Positions 46,701 to 61,700 of a stretch of DNA of 64,000 nt are shown piece by piece. Source of the DNA: Sipunculus nudus. Lineage: Eukaryota; Annelida; Sipuncula; Golfingiida; Sipunculidae. How positions within the stretch are numbered: position 1 is the stretch's first letter; each line of letters opens with the position of its first letter. The stretch spans positions 15,005,839-15,069,838 of the forward strand of contig CM049316.1 of the NCBI GenBank assembly GCA_026874595.1, read 5' to 3'. A program made the translations under genes and the position numbers. Below the pieces are notes generated by a model. It did no database searches. It was not told the DNA's origin and was given only the letters and a program-made list of their open reading frames with translations.

Positions 46701-49700
46701 TTTGAAAAAAAATTAAAATATCAATAATTGAATTGATTCTAAGGACCCTTTCAATTCACAGGCCTAATTAAAAGTATCACAGCACCAGATTAATTACTCT
46801 TTTTATTTTCCTCTCTTTTTTTCAGAGGCACTTTTTTTTTCCTCTTTCTTTTTGTGAAAGAATTCTGATATATACTATTTCTCTCCTGCTTTAACAGTCC
46901 AGTTAGAACAAGAATGGGACATTTTGCAAATTTTTTTTATGGTGCAAAAGTTCATAATGTGTCACAACAAGTGGAAAATGCCCTTATGCATGTGTGGCAT
47001 GTATGTTTCTAGCTTGGGAAGGATATGTGTTGATATGCGAAGCACATCTTTATTCAGTCAGTGATAAAAAATATGGGAGAATTGATGCTAATTTCACTCT
47101 TATTTCACTCTTTTTTTTTTTTTAAAGAAGTCTGCTCTTTTTCTTCCAGAACACTTTACTTTTTTTATCATTTATCTTTGCCAGGCCTGTGCACATTTTC
47201 TCATGATACAATACATATCAAGATATTTTGCTTACGATGGGATACATGATACATAAGCGTTAAGCTGCAAAAAACGTATCAGCCAAAGAAGGACGTATGT
47301 TCCATAGTGCGAAGTCCGCAAAAACTGTTTCCATAAGTACGTACGTTTTTCTTGGGAATACCCTTTCACGTGCCTCATTTGAAACTGCAAGGACGACAGG
47401 CTGAAAGAAGGTCAATATGTCTCATCACACCTGGCGCCAGGGCACTGTTTGGAAATGTAGGCATTTTTGCCATTCGCAAAATGGATGAATCGCTCACCGA
47501 TCCGTTTCGATGCTGTCCGTTTTTGCAGATATGTTTGCGGAGCACATTAAAACGTACATATGGAAACAGTTCATCTTAAAAAGAGGGATCCGAATTTTTG
47601 CGTACGAGATTTATGGATGAATGGAAACACAGCTTTATACTGCAATGGACATTCCAAGCCAAAGTTCCCCTGTATATAAAATATAGATTTAACCTTATTC
47701 TCATAAAATATATCTCTAAACCATAAATGAAATATATTTCCTAACCCTTGACCAAATAGATGCCCTACACCACATATCTAGTACAAATGAAGTTTCACCT
47801 TAGGTGCCTTAAATGTGGCCGTGAGAGACTACTTTTAAATACTGCACTAGGCTTTTCGTCAGGTTATCAGATGTTGTCATAGTAATGATACATGGACATC
47901 TGTTGATACCAGTAGGATATTTGATGTAGGATATGTATTGGTACTGATGTTAATTGTTACGGCCCTAAAAAAGGGGATAATAAACTTAATAAATTACCAT
48001 AATACTTGTCATTTCCATGCAGGTAAACTTCATGCAGGTACATAGCAATGTTGGATATAATTCTACATATTCAAATCAGTGTGTGGCATATAACATAAAT
48101 ATTAATATGCTATTTTGGTCCATATATGTGACCAGAAATGGAGAGAATAGAAAATAAAAAAATACAGTGGTTGGAGCTGTGTATAAAATGATCATGACAA
48201 ATTCAGTATAGCATATATGCTATTACTACATATGTAACATATTCAGTATGCAATTGTAATGCAATGGAAATGCTTACTCTGTGGACATCATATGACATCC
48301 GAATGGAAAAATTTATTTTACAACATATAAATTTATCCATTGTAAATTGATGTTTTATGCCCAATTGCATACGATTTGTCATTAAATACTGATTAAAAGA
48401 GTTTATATAATTTAAGAAACAGAATTGGCCAGTACATATAATATTAGAGTGTATTTGCAATCCAAAGCCAACCCCCCCCCCCCCCCCCCACTAAAAAAAA
48501 TGTTTAGTGGAGTTGCAACTCCCATTGTTTAATGAATTTAAATTGTTTTCTTTTTAATTATTATTTAATATCTAAAAATCAAAATGCTTTACTTTGGTGT
48601 ATTTTCCATTGTATAAAGTATCTGTACAAATATATAAATAGAGTACACATATAGTCTAACTAGCTTATATATATATATATCAGTCAAGAGAAAAATCTGT
48701 TGGTCTAGATCAGTTAAATCTAGACTGACTTTGTATTAAACAAACTAAAATATGTATACAGGACATATTTGGAAGTCTTATTTGCATAATGAGGTTGCTG
48801 GTATAGTCTTAAATATTGCATCAGAAATAACAGACTTCAAGCCTGTTGCATCAGGCTGTGTGGGATATGGAAGTTAAGGATCATGGGAAGGTGTGAGGGA
48901 GAGCATGTGGCCAGATCAGGTCACTGGGTACACTTTCCTTGCCCTGGATACCAGGTGGCAGCGTTTGTTGACCACAAATATTTACTCAGCCCACAATATT
49001 TCATACAAAATCAACATATGTGACCTGTCAACCTGGCTGTATTTTCATATTATGGGGATTAAAGGCAATAACATGAGTCCTATGGATCAGTGTGCTTTTT
49101 CAAGTGTGAATTCATGTGAAAATAAAATTTAAAAAAAAAGGGGGGGGGGGGGACATTTTGCAAAAAAATGAAATTAAACTACTTATATTAGTATTAATAA
49201 ACCATAAATGTATTTTGTTGTTGGTATCATTTATTGGAAAATAGACTTATACAATATAACAAATCTGAAGCCATTTCAGACATTAAGTGCTTTATATCTT
49301 TATGGTATTCTGGAACTATATTGCATCATGCAGCTGTTTCCCGCCAAAGTCTTCACATGTCTTAAACAATGTTATTTATGCCTACTTACACCTGTTAGGT
49401 TTACAACTGACTAGACAGGAAATCGGTTATTGATAAACCGCACAACAATTTACTGCACAGACAGAATTAGGGCAATAGCTGATATTTAGGTCAACAAATA
49501 TAAGGCTTAATTATACTTGGGGCCACATGCTTCCACCATATTGTCCTGCTACATATTGTATATATACTTCATGGAGGATTTAGTCATTGAATTTCACAGT
49601 GGTTCCCAATGGTGGTCTGTTACCATAAAAACTCTATACCCCCTCCCCCCCCCCCCCCCCACCAAGTTTAAAGTTAAATCTTGTGTTCCTGATCACCAGG

Positions 49701-52700
49701 TGTATGGTATTGGCAGTTGATTGCATCAGCCTATACTTGTTGACCTCAGTGAACTCCCTAGAACAGGCACCATTCAGTGACACTGTGTTACATTTGAACT
49801 TGCCAGTATGAATTTTGGTTAAAGTTTTGGATAAGTATTTAAAGCAAATATTTTGACTGATGTATATAATATTTAATGTAAAACTTTCTGAATATTTTAT
49901 TTTGTTATTTTCAATAAAAGAGAACTGAAAAAAAAAGGCCTAGATAAATTTGTACCTACTCCTAAATAAGTCATTTGGCCCAGTATTTTTTTATTTTATT
50001 CACCATTAACAAAATTTAATTCCTGTCAGACAGATTACCTGACTAGAGATGACACTTTACCAAAACAACTATGAATGTTTGGCCTTCAAGCACTGTCAGT
50101 ATTGCAATATAGTGTTAATTACAAGGAGTGTATAGTTGCACAGAAAAGTGTAGCAGTGGCTTGTGGCATTCACTGTCCATGTAATAATCCGCACTTTACA
50201 TGTGCCTATTCTGGAAAAGTTTAATAATTTAAAAAAAAAAATTATCATTAAGGTTTCCAGAGTCTGTTTTAAACACTGTTTCATTTTTTTTCCTCAATAG
50301 TCAATATAACATATACTGTACGTCTAGGACCCAAGAGATGCCAAGTTGGCAGAAGGCCAAGGGGTGATCTAATTTAACAAGCTTTGATTTCAGTGCCATG
50401 ATGCCCTTGCATTTTTAAAATCATTATAGATTTGAAAACGCAAATTTCAATTTGTGTCCAGGTTCAAGTTTTCTCTCATATAGGTGACAGTTATGTCTGT
50501 ATGTGTGTACCAGTTTTATTTTGTATTCTTTACCAGCAAAAGTGCATTATGTTTGGAACTGTCAGTATTGTACCTTCTTTTTCAGCTGTCTTGACGTTTA
50601 TAAACTGTGCTAGCGTAAAATGGGCCGCCCGGGTACAGGACTTTTTCACTGTTGCCAAAGTGCTTGCCCTTATCATCATCATCATCGTTGGCATCATCCA
50701 GTTATGCAAAGGTAAGTAGGGTTAATGAATTTTCCAGTCTGAATCATTATTTCATAATTATTTTCCTTATACTGACCTTTGACCTGGTTCCTTCAGTCAA
50801 CTTTATGACAAAAATAGCCTCATTTCAAATACTATGAGATTGATTCACTCAAAATTTTGCCGAGTATGGTTTTGGCTTTCCAGTAAATATTTGTAGGGAG
50901 TATCATAAGACATTTAGTTACAGGTAATTTGTTATCTTTAACGGACAATATCAATTGTAGAAAATATATTAAAGGGTGCCCCTTAGTGGACAAAATGTAA
51001 TAACAATACTTCTACAATAAAAGGTTTTTGACAGTGGGCAGGGTAAGTCATGATTCACTGTGTGTGATAAAATACTGTAGCTATGTTTCCAAGTACATAT
51101 ATATGAGCTGTCAGACTTTTTAGATCTAGCAGTCTTCCAAAAATGATGGTTGTGTTACGTCATTTTACCCTGAATACCCGAGTTCATGCAAACCTATGCA
51201 TGAAAATTCCTCCTGTGGCTATTTAAGTTTCACACATATACAGTGAAAACTGGTCTAACGGACACCTTACTTAGGCGGACAACTGGCTATAATGGACATG
51301 TAGTTAAGTCCCTTCAAAATTCCCTATATGTTATGTATAAGTGGAACCTCTATATGGCAGACACCTCACTACTGCAGACAATGGACAGCAGATTTCAACC
51401 CAAACTAACATTCTAAGAGTAAATGAACCTGACAAATATGGACACGATGCTCCATCACCGGCAGACACTGATCACTCGCCCCGGACAACATCAAAGGCAA
51501 CCATTACTGTTTTTTGCAGGACTTGAACAGAAAGGATTGAGCATTCCCCCGTTGTTTCCTTAATGTGTGTAGGTGTTCATGTCATGGTGTGATGTGCTCC
51601 TAGGATAAACACAGCAAGGGTGAAGTGGTAAACTTCCTGTCACTTTATTCACGGTTGATCATTCCCACATTGCAAAGCTGCATATTATTCGCTTGACCGC
51701 TGGGTCATTAAAATGATTAAACGGCTGCGGATTACCCGTGCGTCCCTGATTTCACCACACAATATCTAACTGTAAACTAGCCATTTTGTTGTAGCAGGCT
51801 GTTTGATATATATTAATTAGTTTTGCTCAATATATCTCAAACTGATCTGCTCAGTGTCAACCAAACTGTCGTGCACAAGCTCCTCAGGGTGGGTTTAATC
51901 TCGGGTGCCATCAACATCAAAGCAAGTCAAACCAAACAACCATCATCAAAGAAAGTTTATTCAAGGCTAAAGTTACATTCACCTATGAAAACGAATGTTC
52001 CCAGGTTTGTAGCCATTATAATCTTCGCAATATCAAAGTCATCATTATCTTTGAGATTATCGCATTGGGGCAGCTGAACAGAATTGTTTAGACAATACAG
52101 CCAGGTGGCACCCTGCGTCGAGCAGGAAAAAGTAGAGCACATTTGACTGAGTGAATTTGCGAAAAAGAGCGTACCCACACTTGCAGAAGAATTTAAGTTG
52201 CTTTAAGTTTTACCCATGATTTCATAGACCTTTCTCCTCATATTGTTTACTACTTGAGATAAGTAAAAAATAATCACAGTTTGTATATGACTATTGAATG
52301 CGATGTGCTCCTGAATATGTTGTACATCTACATGAAACCTGATATAATACAATAAACACATTCATGTAGCTGTAAGATGTCTTTATTTATAATCCCTCAG
52401 TTATCAACCAAGGTAAACCTGCCTAATAGGGACACCTCACTATTAAGGACAAAATGATTGAGTCCCTTGACTATCTGCTTTAGACAGGTTTCACTGTACA
52501 CACATTTCCATATACTAGTATATGCTGAAGGACACATGGTAACACCACAATTATTAAATCATATGAGTAATTATTCACAGCATTAAGTTGTCAGGTCCGA
52601 CTATAAGGGTGTTCATTGGACTCCATACACAAATCCTCCCATGACTTAATTTTTTCATAAAACTGGAGTTTGTTTCTGGATTTTACTTTTAATCAGTCAC

Positions 52701-55700
52701 ATTCTATTCTACTTTTTACTGTCACCACTGATAGCTGCTTTTTTGCAAATTGGATATCCAGTCTCAGTGCACAGCTTTTTCACATTTACCATAAATACTA
52801 AATGAATATTTGTTGATCTCACACTGACAGATAATGACAACAGAAGGTAGGTATTGGCTTTGTAAACACTACCATAAACTATCTTCTTAATATTTCAGGC
52901 TCTGCCATTCTAACCATTGTACAAATATTATTTGCAGATCTGTGTATTGTGTGTAAAGATGACTATAAGATATACAGCTTGAAAGTATTTTGTTTATTAA
53001 CTAGAGCTTGCAAACCGCTTAATTCATGAAAATGGGTTCAGTTTAATATGTTGAATGATAAGCCAGCCTCACTAACTCAATGTGTGATCAGCTTTATTAC
53101 ATCATTATAAATATGGTTATATGAATATTCATTTCTACTACTTGTTAAACTGGGACAATTTTATCTCTGGCCAAATAGCTCTTGAATTCAAGTGATGTAT
53201 TAATTGTTAAACCATGTACAATAAAGTATTGGAAAAATATCTGTTAAGAAGCTATGATGAATTCAGTCTATTGACTCTATTCTACTTTATAAAGGGGGTT
53301 AACAGAGTTTGGTAATAATTATGATGCTCAGATTTGGTTTCTAAGGTGTCTGGGTGTCTTAGTTGTCAACTGCCTGGACGCTACTTTGTGGAAAAGACTA
53401 TATTATATGCATTAGTTACAGGTCAGAATTCAGGATTTTAGCACAGATAGTTGTTTATGTCTGGGTTTGAACCTATAAAAGGGATGGTCTTAAGGTCTCT
53501 TTATCACACATTAGGTTTTAATTTATAGCAGTATCAAAGTGGAGTGGATGTGATCAATGATTTGGAGATAGCATGTGATATTCAAATTACCTCCTCTGTC
53601 ATCAGGTCAAAGGGTCATGTGAATGCACTTCATAGCCTTGAGGGATAATTTGGGGAAATACCCTAATGAGTGTAAAGGAGGCATGTGGTGATAATCTATG
53701 GGTAGATTAAAGTAGACTCACACCTATGTTAATGACTGATTTGCCTAATTCAAGATCAGAGATCTTTTGAGCCTTTGGGCAAGCTTTTCATATTACATAA
53801 TGAATATTCAAAAGAAGGTGTGGCAGGCACTGCCAATAGGTGATGGCCATATGACCACACCCCATGTGAGCTTATGTTTATATATTGCCTGTTGGAATAA
53901 TGGAAGACAGGTTAAAATTTCAATCTATTTATTGATATGATCATGTTTATTAACAGTTAAGTGAACTAGGATTTGGTATGCACTTATTCCCTTGCAATTT
54001 ATTGTAATTTGAATAAAGTCTGGGGCTCTTGTTTTAGTGAGATGTTGTCTGAATGTATGATATATGCACATGATACTATGGTAACAAATGAAAATGTGAT
54101 CTCATAATTGTTACTATGGAATCATAAGCCAGTTTCTAGACCTGAGTAAAATAAGTATTTTTGAATCAGGCTATAGATTCCTGCATCATCTGATCAGTGC
54201 AATCTTTAAAATACTCACAATGCAATGATCAGTGTTTTGTAATACAGGGTTACAGCCAGGAAAAAAAGATTGTCAGTTTTTGAGAAAGACCCATATGGGG
54301 GTGGGTGTGGGAGGGGTGGAACATTTTTAGCTCAGCTGACTATAAGTCATCTGAGCTATAGTCGTGGTCCATTATCCGTCGTCCGTCCGTCCGATCATCC
54401 GTCCGTAGATGTGGCACGTTTTGAAACCGTAAGACCTAGCAATCCAAAATTTGACATAATGTTAGATGTCCCCAAGATCTCCTACCAAGCCAAAAACCTC
54501 AATTTTTTATTAAAACCTATTTTCACACTTCAGGACTGCCTAATATCAAAACTGCTCATCTGTTTTTCTCATATTTACCATAAATATTCCCCTATATAGT
54601 TCCTGTGTACATGCCAGAAATTATGTCTGAATTATATAATTTAAAAAAGTAATGGGCCCAAACATAATGCATTTTGTAAAAAATCAGGAAAGATATTTGA
54701 TCACTTAACACAAAACATGTTAAAGCTATGGACTTTTTTCCAGTAATATAACTTTAATTAATCAAAATTAAATTGTATACCCAAAAATTAGATCAAAATC
54801 TTTAAAATTTTTGTGAAATATTAACAAAAATAAAAAATTGGTACCTTAAATTTTGCCCAAATTTGACCATGGCACATTTTTTTCCTGTAAGTACTGTGGA
54901 TTTAATTTTCACAGCATGTTTTTGTTAGCATTTCGTCTGTTAACACCGAAAATTTGAAACCAGTTGATCAAAAACTGTAGATTTTATTCAAGTTTTCAAG
55001 CACCATGTAACATATTCTTTACATCAAGCTAGTGTATGCAGTTTACAAGAGCTCAGCTCCCCAGCTTCAGCTCTCAGTTCCTAAAATTTGGCATACAATT
55101 AGATGTCTCCAAAATCCCCTACCATGCCAAGAATTTGGTCACTAGGACTTAATACCTTCGAGATATTAATGAAAAACTTCATTTTTCCATTAAAAACCCA
55201 TTGTTACACTTCAAGACTGCCTAATATCAAAACCACTGATCTGACTTTAATCATATATAATATACATATTTTTCAATACATTCTCTATGCACATGCCAGA
55301 AATGATGTCAGTATTGCATAATTGTTTTAAGTTATGGGCCCAAACACTTGTAAAATTCAAGAAATATATTTACTCCCTTAACAAGAGGATTGCTGAAGCT
55401 AGAGATTTTTTGTCAGGGATGTAACATTATTTTATCAAGGTTCAATTGAATACTCAAAATCAGTTCTGAATTTTTCAAAATTTATAAGTTATTAGTATAA
55501 ATATAAAATTAGTACCTTAAATTTTGCCAACATTTGACCATGGCACATTTGTTTCCTGTGAGCACTGTTGATATAATTTCATATCATGCACACATAAGGA
55601 TTTCAGCTTTTTAGTTTAGAAAGCTGAAAGAAATTGGCCAAAAATTGTAGCTTTTATTAATGTTTTTATGAGACCATGTCAGACCTTAGCTCTCTCCAGC

Positions 55701-58700
55701 CCCTCTTGAGTCACCTGTATGTTGACCTTGATGACCTTTCATCAAATTATGCACGCTTGACGTGAGGCATACACTGGGGCAGCCAGGCAGCTTATGGCCA
55801 GCCACAGTTGATCCAGGTGTCCAACCCAACTCATCTAGTTGTTTTAACTAACAAGATAACAATAAACAATAAATTAATAAATTGATAGAATGTCACATAT
55901 TCCAAATAATACCATGCAGTCACCTATGGTATTTTGCAGTTCAATTTTAATGATAAAAAAATAAATCATATTATTCATTACTTATCATTAGGGATCATAT
56001 GAAGGAAATTAATGATAGACAAAGATGCAGTTGATAATATTAATCTAGATTCCTGCTGTGTCTAGTGTGTACATGGATGTGAAATTAGTCCAAAATGAAT
56101 TTTTTTTTTTTTATTAATTTATTTTTTTTTAATATGAATAAAAGCCATAAAACCAGGTACTTATGATCATTATTTAAATGTGTGAATTTTGTATATTATG
56201 GATTCTCAACATCATTGTTTGGTGAAAACTGAAAAAATACCAGACATGGTGCGAAAACTTTGCAAATGTATTTGAATACGAATATGAATATGTACTCCAT
56301 TACAAAATTTCTTGCATAAGAATTGGAATTCAGGTAAAAATGAAAGTATATGAATACCAGTGCAAATACTTTCAAAATGTATTCATGAATGCATTCATGA
56401 ATATATTCTTTGATATTATTTTAATAATCATTTCAGTTGTATTATTTTAAAAAATCATATTATTCTCTTATTATTTTTAATAAAAATTATACTTGGGACA
56501 ATTTGTAATTATTTTAAATAAATAGTTAAACTCTTATATTATATTTTCTGCTTATAAGTAAAAATTATATTTGGGACAATTTGTAATTATTTTTAATAAA
56601 TAGTTAAACTCTTATATTATATTTTCTGCTTATAAGTTATATGGCCAAGTCAAAATCTGTGTCACAATAGCACTCAATTTGTTAATAAAATAAATGAAAT
56701 CAATCCTCTTCCCTGTCTCCAAAGATACTATCAAAATCATACATAAGCTAAACACCCACAACTCATAATACAGCTTATATTTATTTCCACACAAAAGAAG
56801 CATGTGCCTCATTTCTCAATCATTGTATCGCCATACATAGTCTGGAGATACTATGGTTTAGGCACGGTCGCGCCGCCGCCGCCGCAGAGATTACTTTTGG
56901 ACACAATAACTCAAAAAATATTTCACGGATCTTTACCAAACTTGGTATATGTATAGATATAGGTGAGAGGATGACGCCTATTTAAAATGAGGTCATGACC
57001 TCAACTAGGAGAGTGACCTTGACCTTGAATAGGTTCAATTTTAGGGAAAATCACACAAATTCTTAAATATCTCAAGAAAACTTGCATGGATTGATCCCAA
57101 AATCAAGTTGATCGAAGATCATGGATAGGGTTGTCATGTTCCAGAAACTGGTGGTGCCACCTATTATTCTTTACTTGTTTTCATGCCGTTTAATATCCCC
57201 AAAATTGCTACTTGACAGTACTGTGAGCATTATAAGTCAAAAACTAATGGACAGATTTATTTCATATTATGCAAATACATAGATATGGGTTATGGGATGA
57301 TGTTTATTTAAATTGGGGTCAGGACCTTTCCTGTGAGAGTGGCCTCGACCTTGAATATTGCCATATATGGTAAAAATTACACAAAATCATTAATATCTCA
57401 ATAAGGGATGCATGCATTGGTCCAAAAATCAACTTGACCGAAGATCTTGGATAGTAATGTCATGTACCGGAAACAGGTGGGGCCACCTGTTATTCTTTTA
57501 CTTGTTTTCGTGCCGTTTAATACCCCATCATTGCCACTTAACAGTACATTTATAACCTGTGAGCATTATAAGTCAAAAACTAATGGACAGATTTCTTTCA
57601 TATTATGCATATACATAGACATGGGTTATGGGATGATGTATATATAAATTGGGGTCATGACCTTTCCTATTAGAGTGGCCTTGACCTTGAATATTGCCAT
57701 ATATGGTAAAAATTACACAAAATCATTAATATCTCAATAAGGGATGCATGCATTGGTCCAAAAATCAACATGTCGAAGATCTTGGAAAGTATTGTCATGT
57801 ACCGGAAACAGGTGGCGCCACCTGTTATTCTTTTACTTGTTTTCGTGCCGTTTAATACCCCATCATTGCCATTTATCAGTACTGTGAGCATTATAAGTCA
57901 AAAACTAATGGACAAATTTCTTTCATATTATGCATATACATGGATATGGGTTATAGGATAATGTTTATTTGAATAGGGGTCATGACCTTTCCAATGAGTG
58001 GCCTTGACCTTGAATATTGCCATATATAGTGAAAATCACACAAAATCATTAATTTCTCAATAAGGGATGCATGCATTGGTCCAAAAATCAACTTGACCGA
58101 AGATCTTGGATAGTAATGTCATGTACCGGAAACAGGTGGCGCCACCTGTTATTCTTTTACTTGTTTTCGTGCCGTTTAATACCCCATCATTGCTACTTAA
58201 CAGTACATTTATAACCTGTGAGCATTATAAGTCAAAAACTAATGGACAGATTTCTTTCATATTATGCATATACATAGACATGGGTTATGGGATGATGTAT
58301 ATATAAATTGGGATCATGACCTTTCCTATTAGAGTGGCCTTGACCTTGAATATTGCCATATATGGTAAAAATTACACAAAATCATTAATATCTCAATAAG
58401 GGATGCATGCATTGGTCCAAAAATCAACATGTTCGAAGATCTTGGAAAGTATTGTCATGTACCAGAAACAGGTGGCGCCACCTGTTATTCTTTTACTTGT
58501 TTTCGTGCCGTTTAATACCCCATCATTGCCATTTATCAGTACTGTGAGCATTATAAGTCAAAAACTAATGGACAAATTTCTTTCATATTATGCATATACA
58601 TGGATATGGGTTATAGGATAATGTTTATTTGAATAGGGGTCATGACCTTTCCAATGAGTGGCCTTGACCTTGAATATTGCCATATATGGTGAAAATCACA

Positions 58701-61700
58701 CAAAATCATTAATTTCTCAATAAGGGATGCATTGATTGGTCCAAAAATCAACTTGAACGAAGATCTTGGATAGTGTTGTCATGTACGGGAAACAGGTGGT
58801 GCCACCTGTTATTCTTTTACTTGTTTTCGTGCTGTTTAATACCCCATCATTGCCACTTAACAGTATTGTGAGCATTATAAGTCAAAAACTAATGGACAGA
58901 TTTCTTGCATATACATAGACATGGGTTAGGGGATGATGTATATTGAAATTTGGATCATGACCTTTTCTATGAGAATGACCTTTTCTATGAGTGTGGTCTG
59001 ATATTAATTGTTGCTGAAGGGGGCCTATTCTTAAAGGGGGGGGATTAATTGTCTGGGGATACTATGGCACCTGCGGTGCCAAGAAATATCTAGTTTTTTT
59101 TATCATATATAACAGCTGAGCGCCGTGACCCATGGGTCCCTTGTTTTTAAAAAGATGTCCAAACAAAATTTCTGGGGGCTCTTTTTTTGGTATGCACCAG
59201 GACTTTTGAAAAGCAACAAGCCCGCAAAATCCACTGCTTCAAATAAACAACGGCATCTTCTCCAGCATTCCAAATGCATGACTAAATTCTCCCCAAAACA
59301 GAGCATTGTAGAGGACTAGAAGCCAAGCCTGGAGCTGAAAGCCATCGAGAACCCAAAATTGTAGCAAACTGTCCTTTAATAACCTACAGAATTTGATATG
59401 TTGATTTAACAAAATTTTGATTTTACAAAGATACCACAGATGTAAAATTATTATTTACATTATTTTGGTTTCTTGGTTAAGCCTTTTCTAATTTTTCTTA
59501 GATAAGGCAATTTTCTTTAGTGACTTGGTGTTTAGTTTCATCATTTAAATAAAAATACCCTCTGAATTAACAAATTTGAAGTTATCTCAGTCTGAAAGGT
59601 TCTTCAAACTCCCAACCCTCTTGGTCATTGCTCACATGTGTGGATATTATGCATTACATAGGTTAGCAACCCTATTTGCCATATTTTCATCAAGGGCGAT
59701 GCTTGGATTGAGAAGAGAAAATTTACCACACATTCAATAGAATCCTTAATTTTAATAACAGCAAGGAGATATAATGGTTCAACGACCCAGGAAACTCGGC
59801 CGGTAACACAGATGTAAATATAAATCAGATTTTCGTTTGTCTTTATTGACAAATGGTGTACGCTTTTTTTAGCAATTAGATCCAGTGACAAGTTGACTAT
59901 TTCTGCATAATACGTGTCAGAACATGAATACTTTCAGTGATCAGTGGAAAGACACCTAGCTGAAAACAGAGAGCCAAACAGAGTCTAGTTGTAAAATTCA
60001 TGGCATTTTACACGTGGAAAATTGTCCGTGTCGACATTGTCAGAACAAAATTTTCAACATATACATAAAGTAAATATATTAATGGCGCAATGTTTCAAAC
60101 TGATTATCTGTTGACTTGTGAGGTGACGCATCATATTTTCTCTGAGTTTTTCTCTTTTCAAAGCACGATCAAATCCTGAAATCAGATGTGTAATGTGCAA
60201 AATGTTACAGCCATGACCTTCACATGGCTTGCTTGACCTTCACCTGCTTATAGTCAATTTTATCCATCAGCTCTAATGGTGGGGTAAGGTTCTGAACCAA
60301 GCGTAAATTTCCAAGGTATCCAAATGGATACTTGTCTGACAAGCTCAAATCAAAAGACCAATAGAAGATACCTGTATATAAATACATTCCTTAGCAATTA
60401 TGCAGTCTAACGTCACCTGCTATTTGCTGAAGAGATATATTGATATCAGACAAGAGAGCAAAGGTGCTGGCTCTGGCATTATTTGAAGCTCGGATCTTGG
60501 AATTTTTAAACACGCTGATGAGGAAATATTATTTGCCTTGTTGTCTTTGAACGGTGATTAATACATCATTACGAGAGAATGCCACGGTGTCAGTATGCTA
60601 ATGAACAATTCTATCATTTGTATGCGTCCCTAGCAAATTTTTTGGCTAAAATATAGTATCTTTCGGTGGAATTTTTAGGTGCTTTCTCAGGGTGGAAAAT
60701 GTCTGTTAACTGGTCAATATTTAGGTGTTGCAGAAACCCTGTAATACATCAGGATATAGATATGAAGTTACAAAAATGTCACATGGGAATCATTTATTCA
60801 AAATAATTAAAAAAAAAATGACATTAAAACATGATCAAGAGGACTTCATATAATCTGGTTGGGATTACTTGAGTCTTGCCAGCCCAAATAACAAATGTTT
60901 CTCCAAAGTTGTTCATTATTATTTGCAGTGATACCTCATTTGCTTGATAGTGCCATCTAGTATACTTTCTTGAAACTATCCTTTATTTTAAAGTTTCCTT
61001 GTAATCATTGAACTGGTGATTGGAATATATACAGATGTGAAGGTTAGCAAATAACTTAACCATTTGTCTTTTTAATACCACTCTTTTTTGGGGTTTTGTT
61101 TTTAAATCATGATATTTTATAAATTAGTTAAAATTTATAGATATCTTGCCTGTCACTTTTTATCAGTTCTTGTGTGTAAATGTAGAACTCAAGTGTATGT
61201 AAACTGCAAACACATTTGCTGTGACAAAAGGGGACTTTATTCAGGTGTGTGAATGCCTTTCCTAAACATGACAAAGCACTTGTGACGGACTTTTAACATA
61301 TTTTGTAGATTTGTCAGGTTTCTGTTAGTTTCACTTGAGATATGGGCACTTGATCATTTGTCGCAGAAGTTCAATCTGTATTCACAAGGGGGCAGCACTT
61401 AGCTTAGGTCTATCTTTGTCTACAACTGTAACTCTGAGAATGAGGCTTTAGTAAAATTACCTGATATAACACTCTGATAAAAAAAGTGCCAAAATGAGAT
61501 TACTGCCTTCATCCAACCAGAGTGAGCCAAACCAGTGACTGCTCTACAGCATTGTGACATTACAGGATCATGACCGTCCACATGAATATTAATGGGACTT
61601 AATGGCATTCATTATACAGTACATTGCTCTTACATATGACAATACTTTCTTGTAGGTCGCATGGACAATTTTCAGGATGCCTTTGCGGACACGACTCATG

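Larger units (their letters stand above)
54329..59148 (+). mobile_element. AGCTCAGCTG-family element, copy B, interrupted by Helitron-like copy 3
   Basis: The left end AGCTCAGCTGACT-ata-AGTCATCTGAGCT (from 54329) forms a near-perfect hairpin. The right end has CAGCTGAGC (from 59113) and the 12-bp palindrome GACCCATGGGTC, then CCTTGTTTT. It contains two diverged tandem halves (54410-55000 and 55080-55850), seen by recurring 'ttacacttcaagactgccta' and 'gaccatggcacattt' phrases. No protein. Copy A has the same layout; copy C is shorter. Confidence 0.65.

Noticed and set aside
57447-58621. Repeated 66-72 codon open frames in array 3 as a small protein family
   Set aside because: They are the same repeat unit read in one frame; similarity follows from DNA-level duplication and the frames lack start context or domains.
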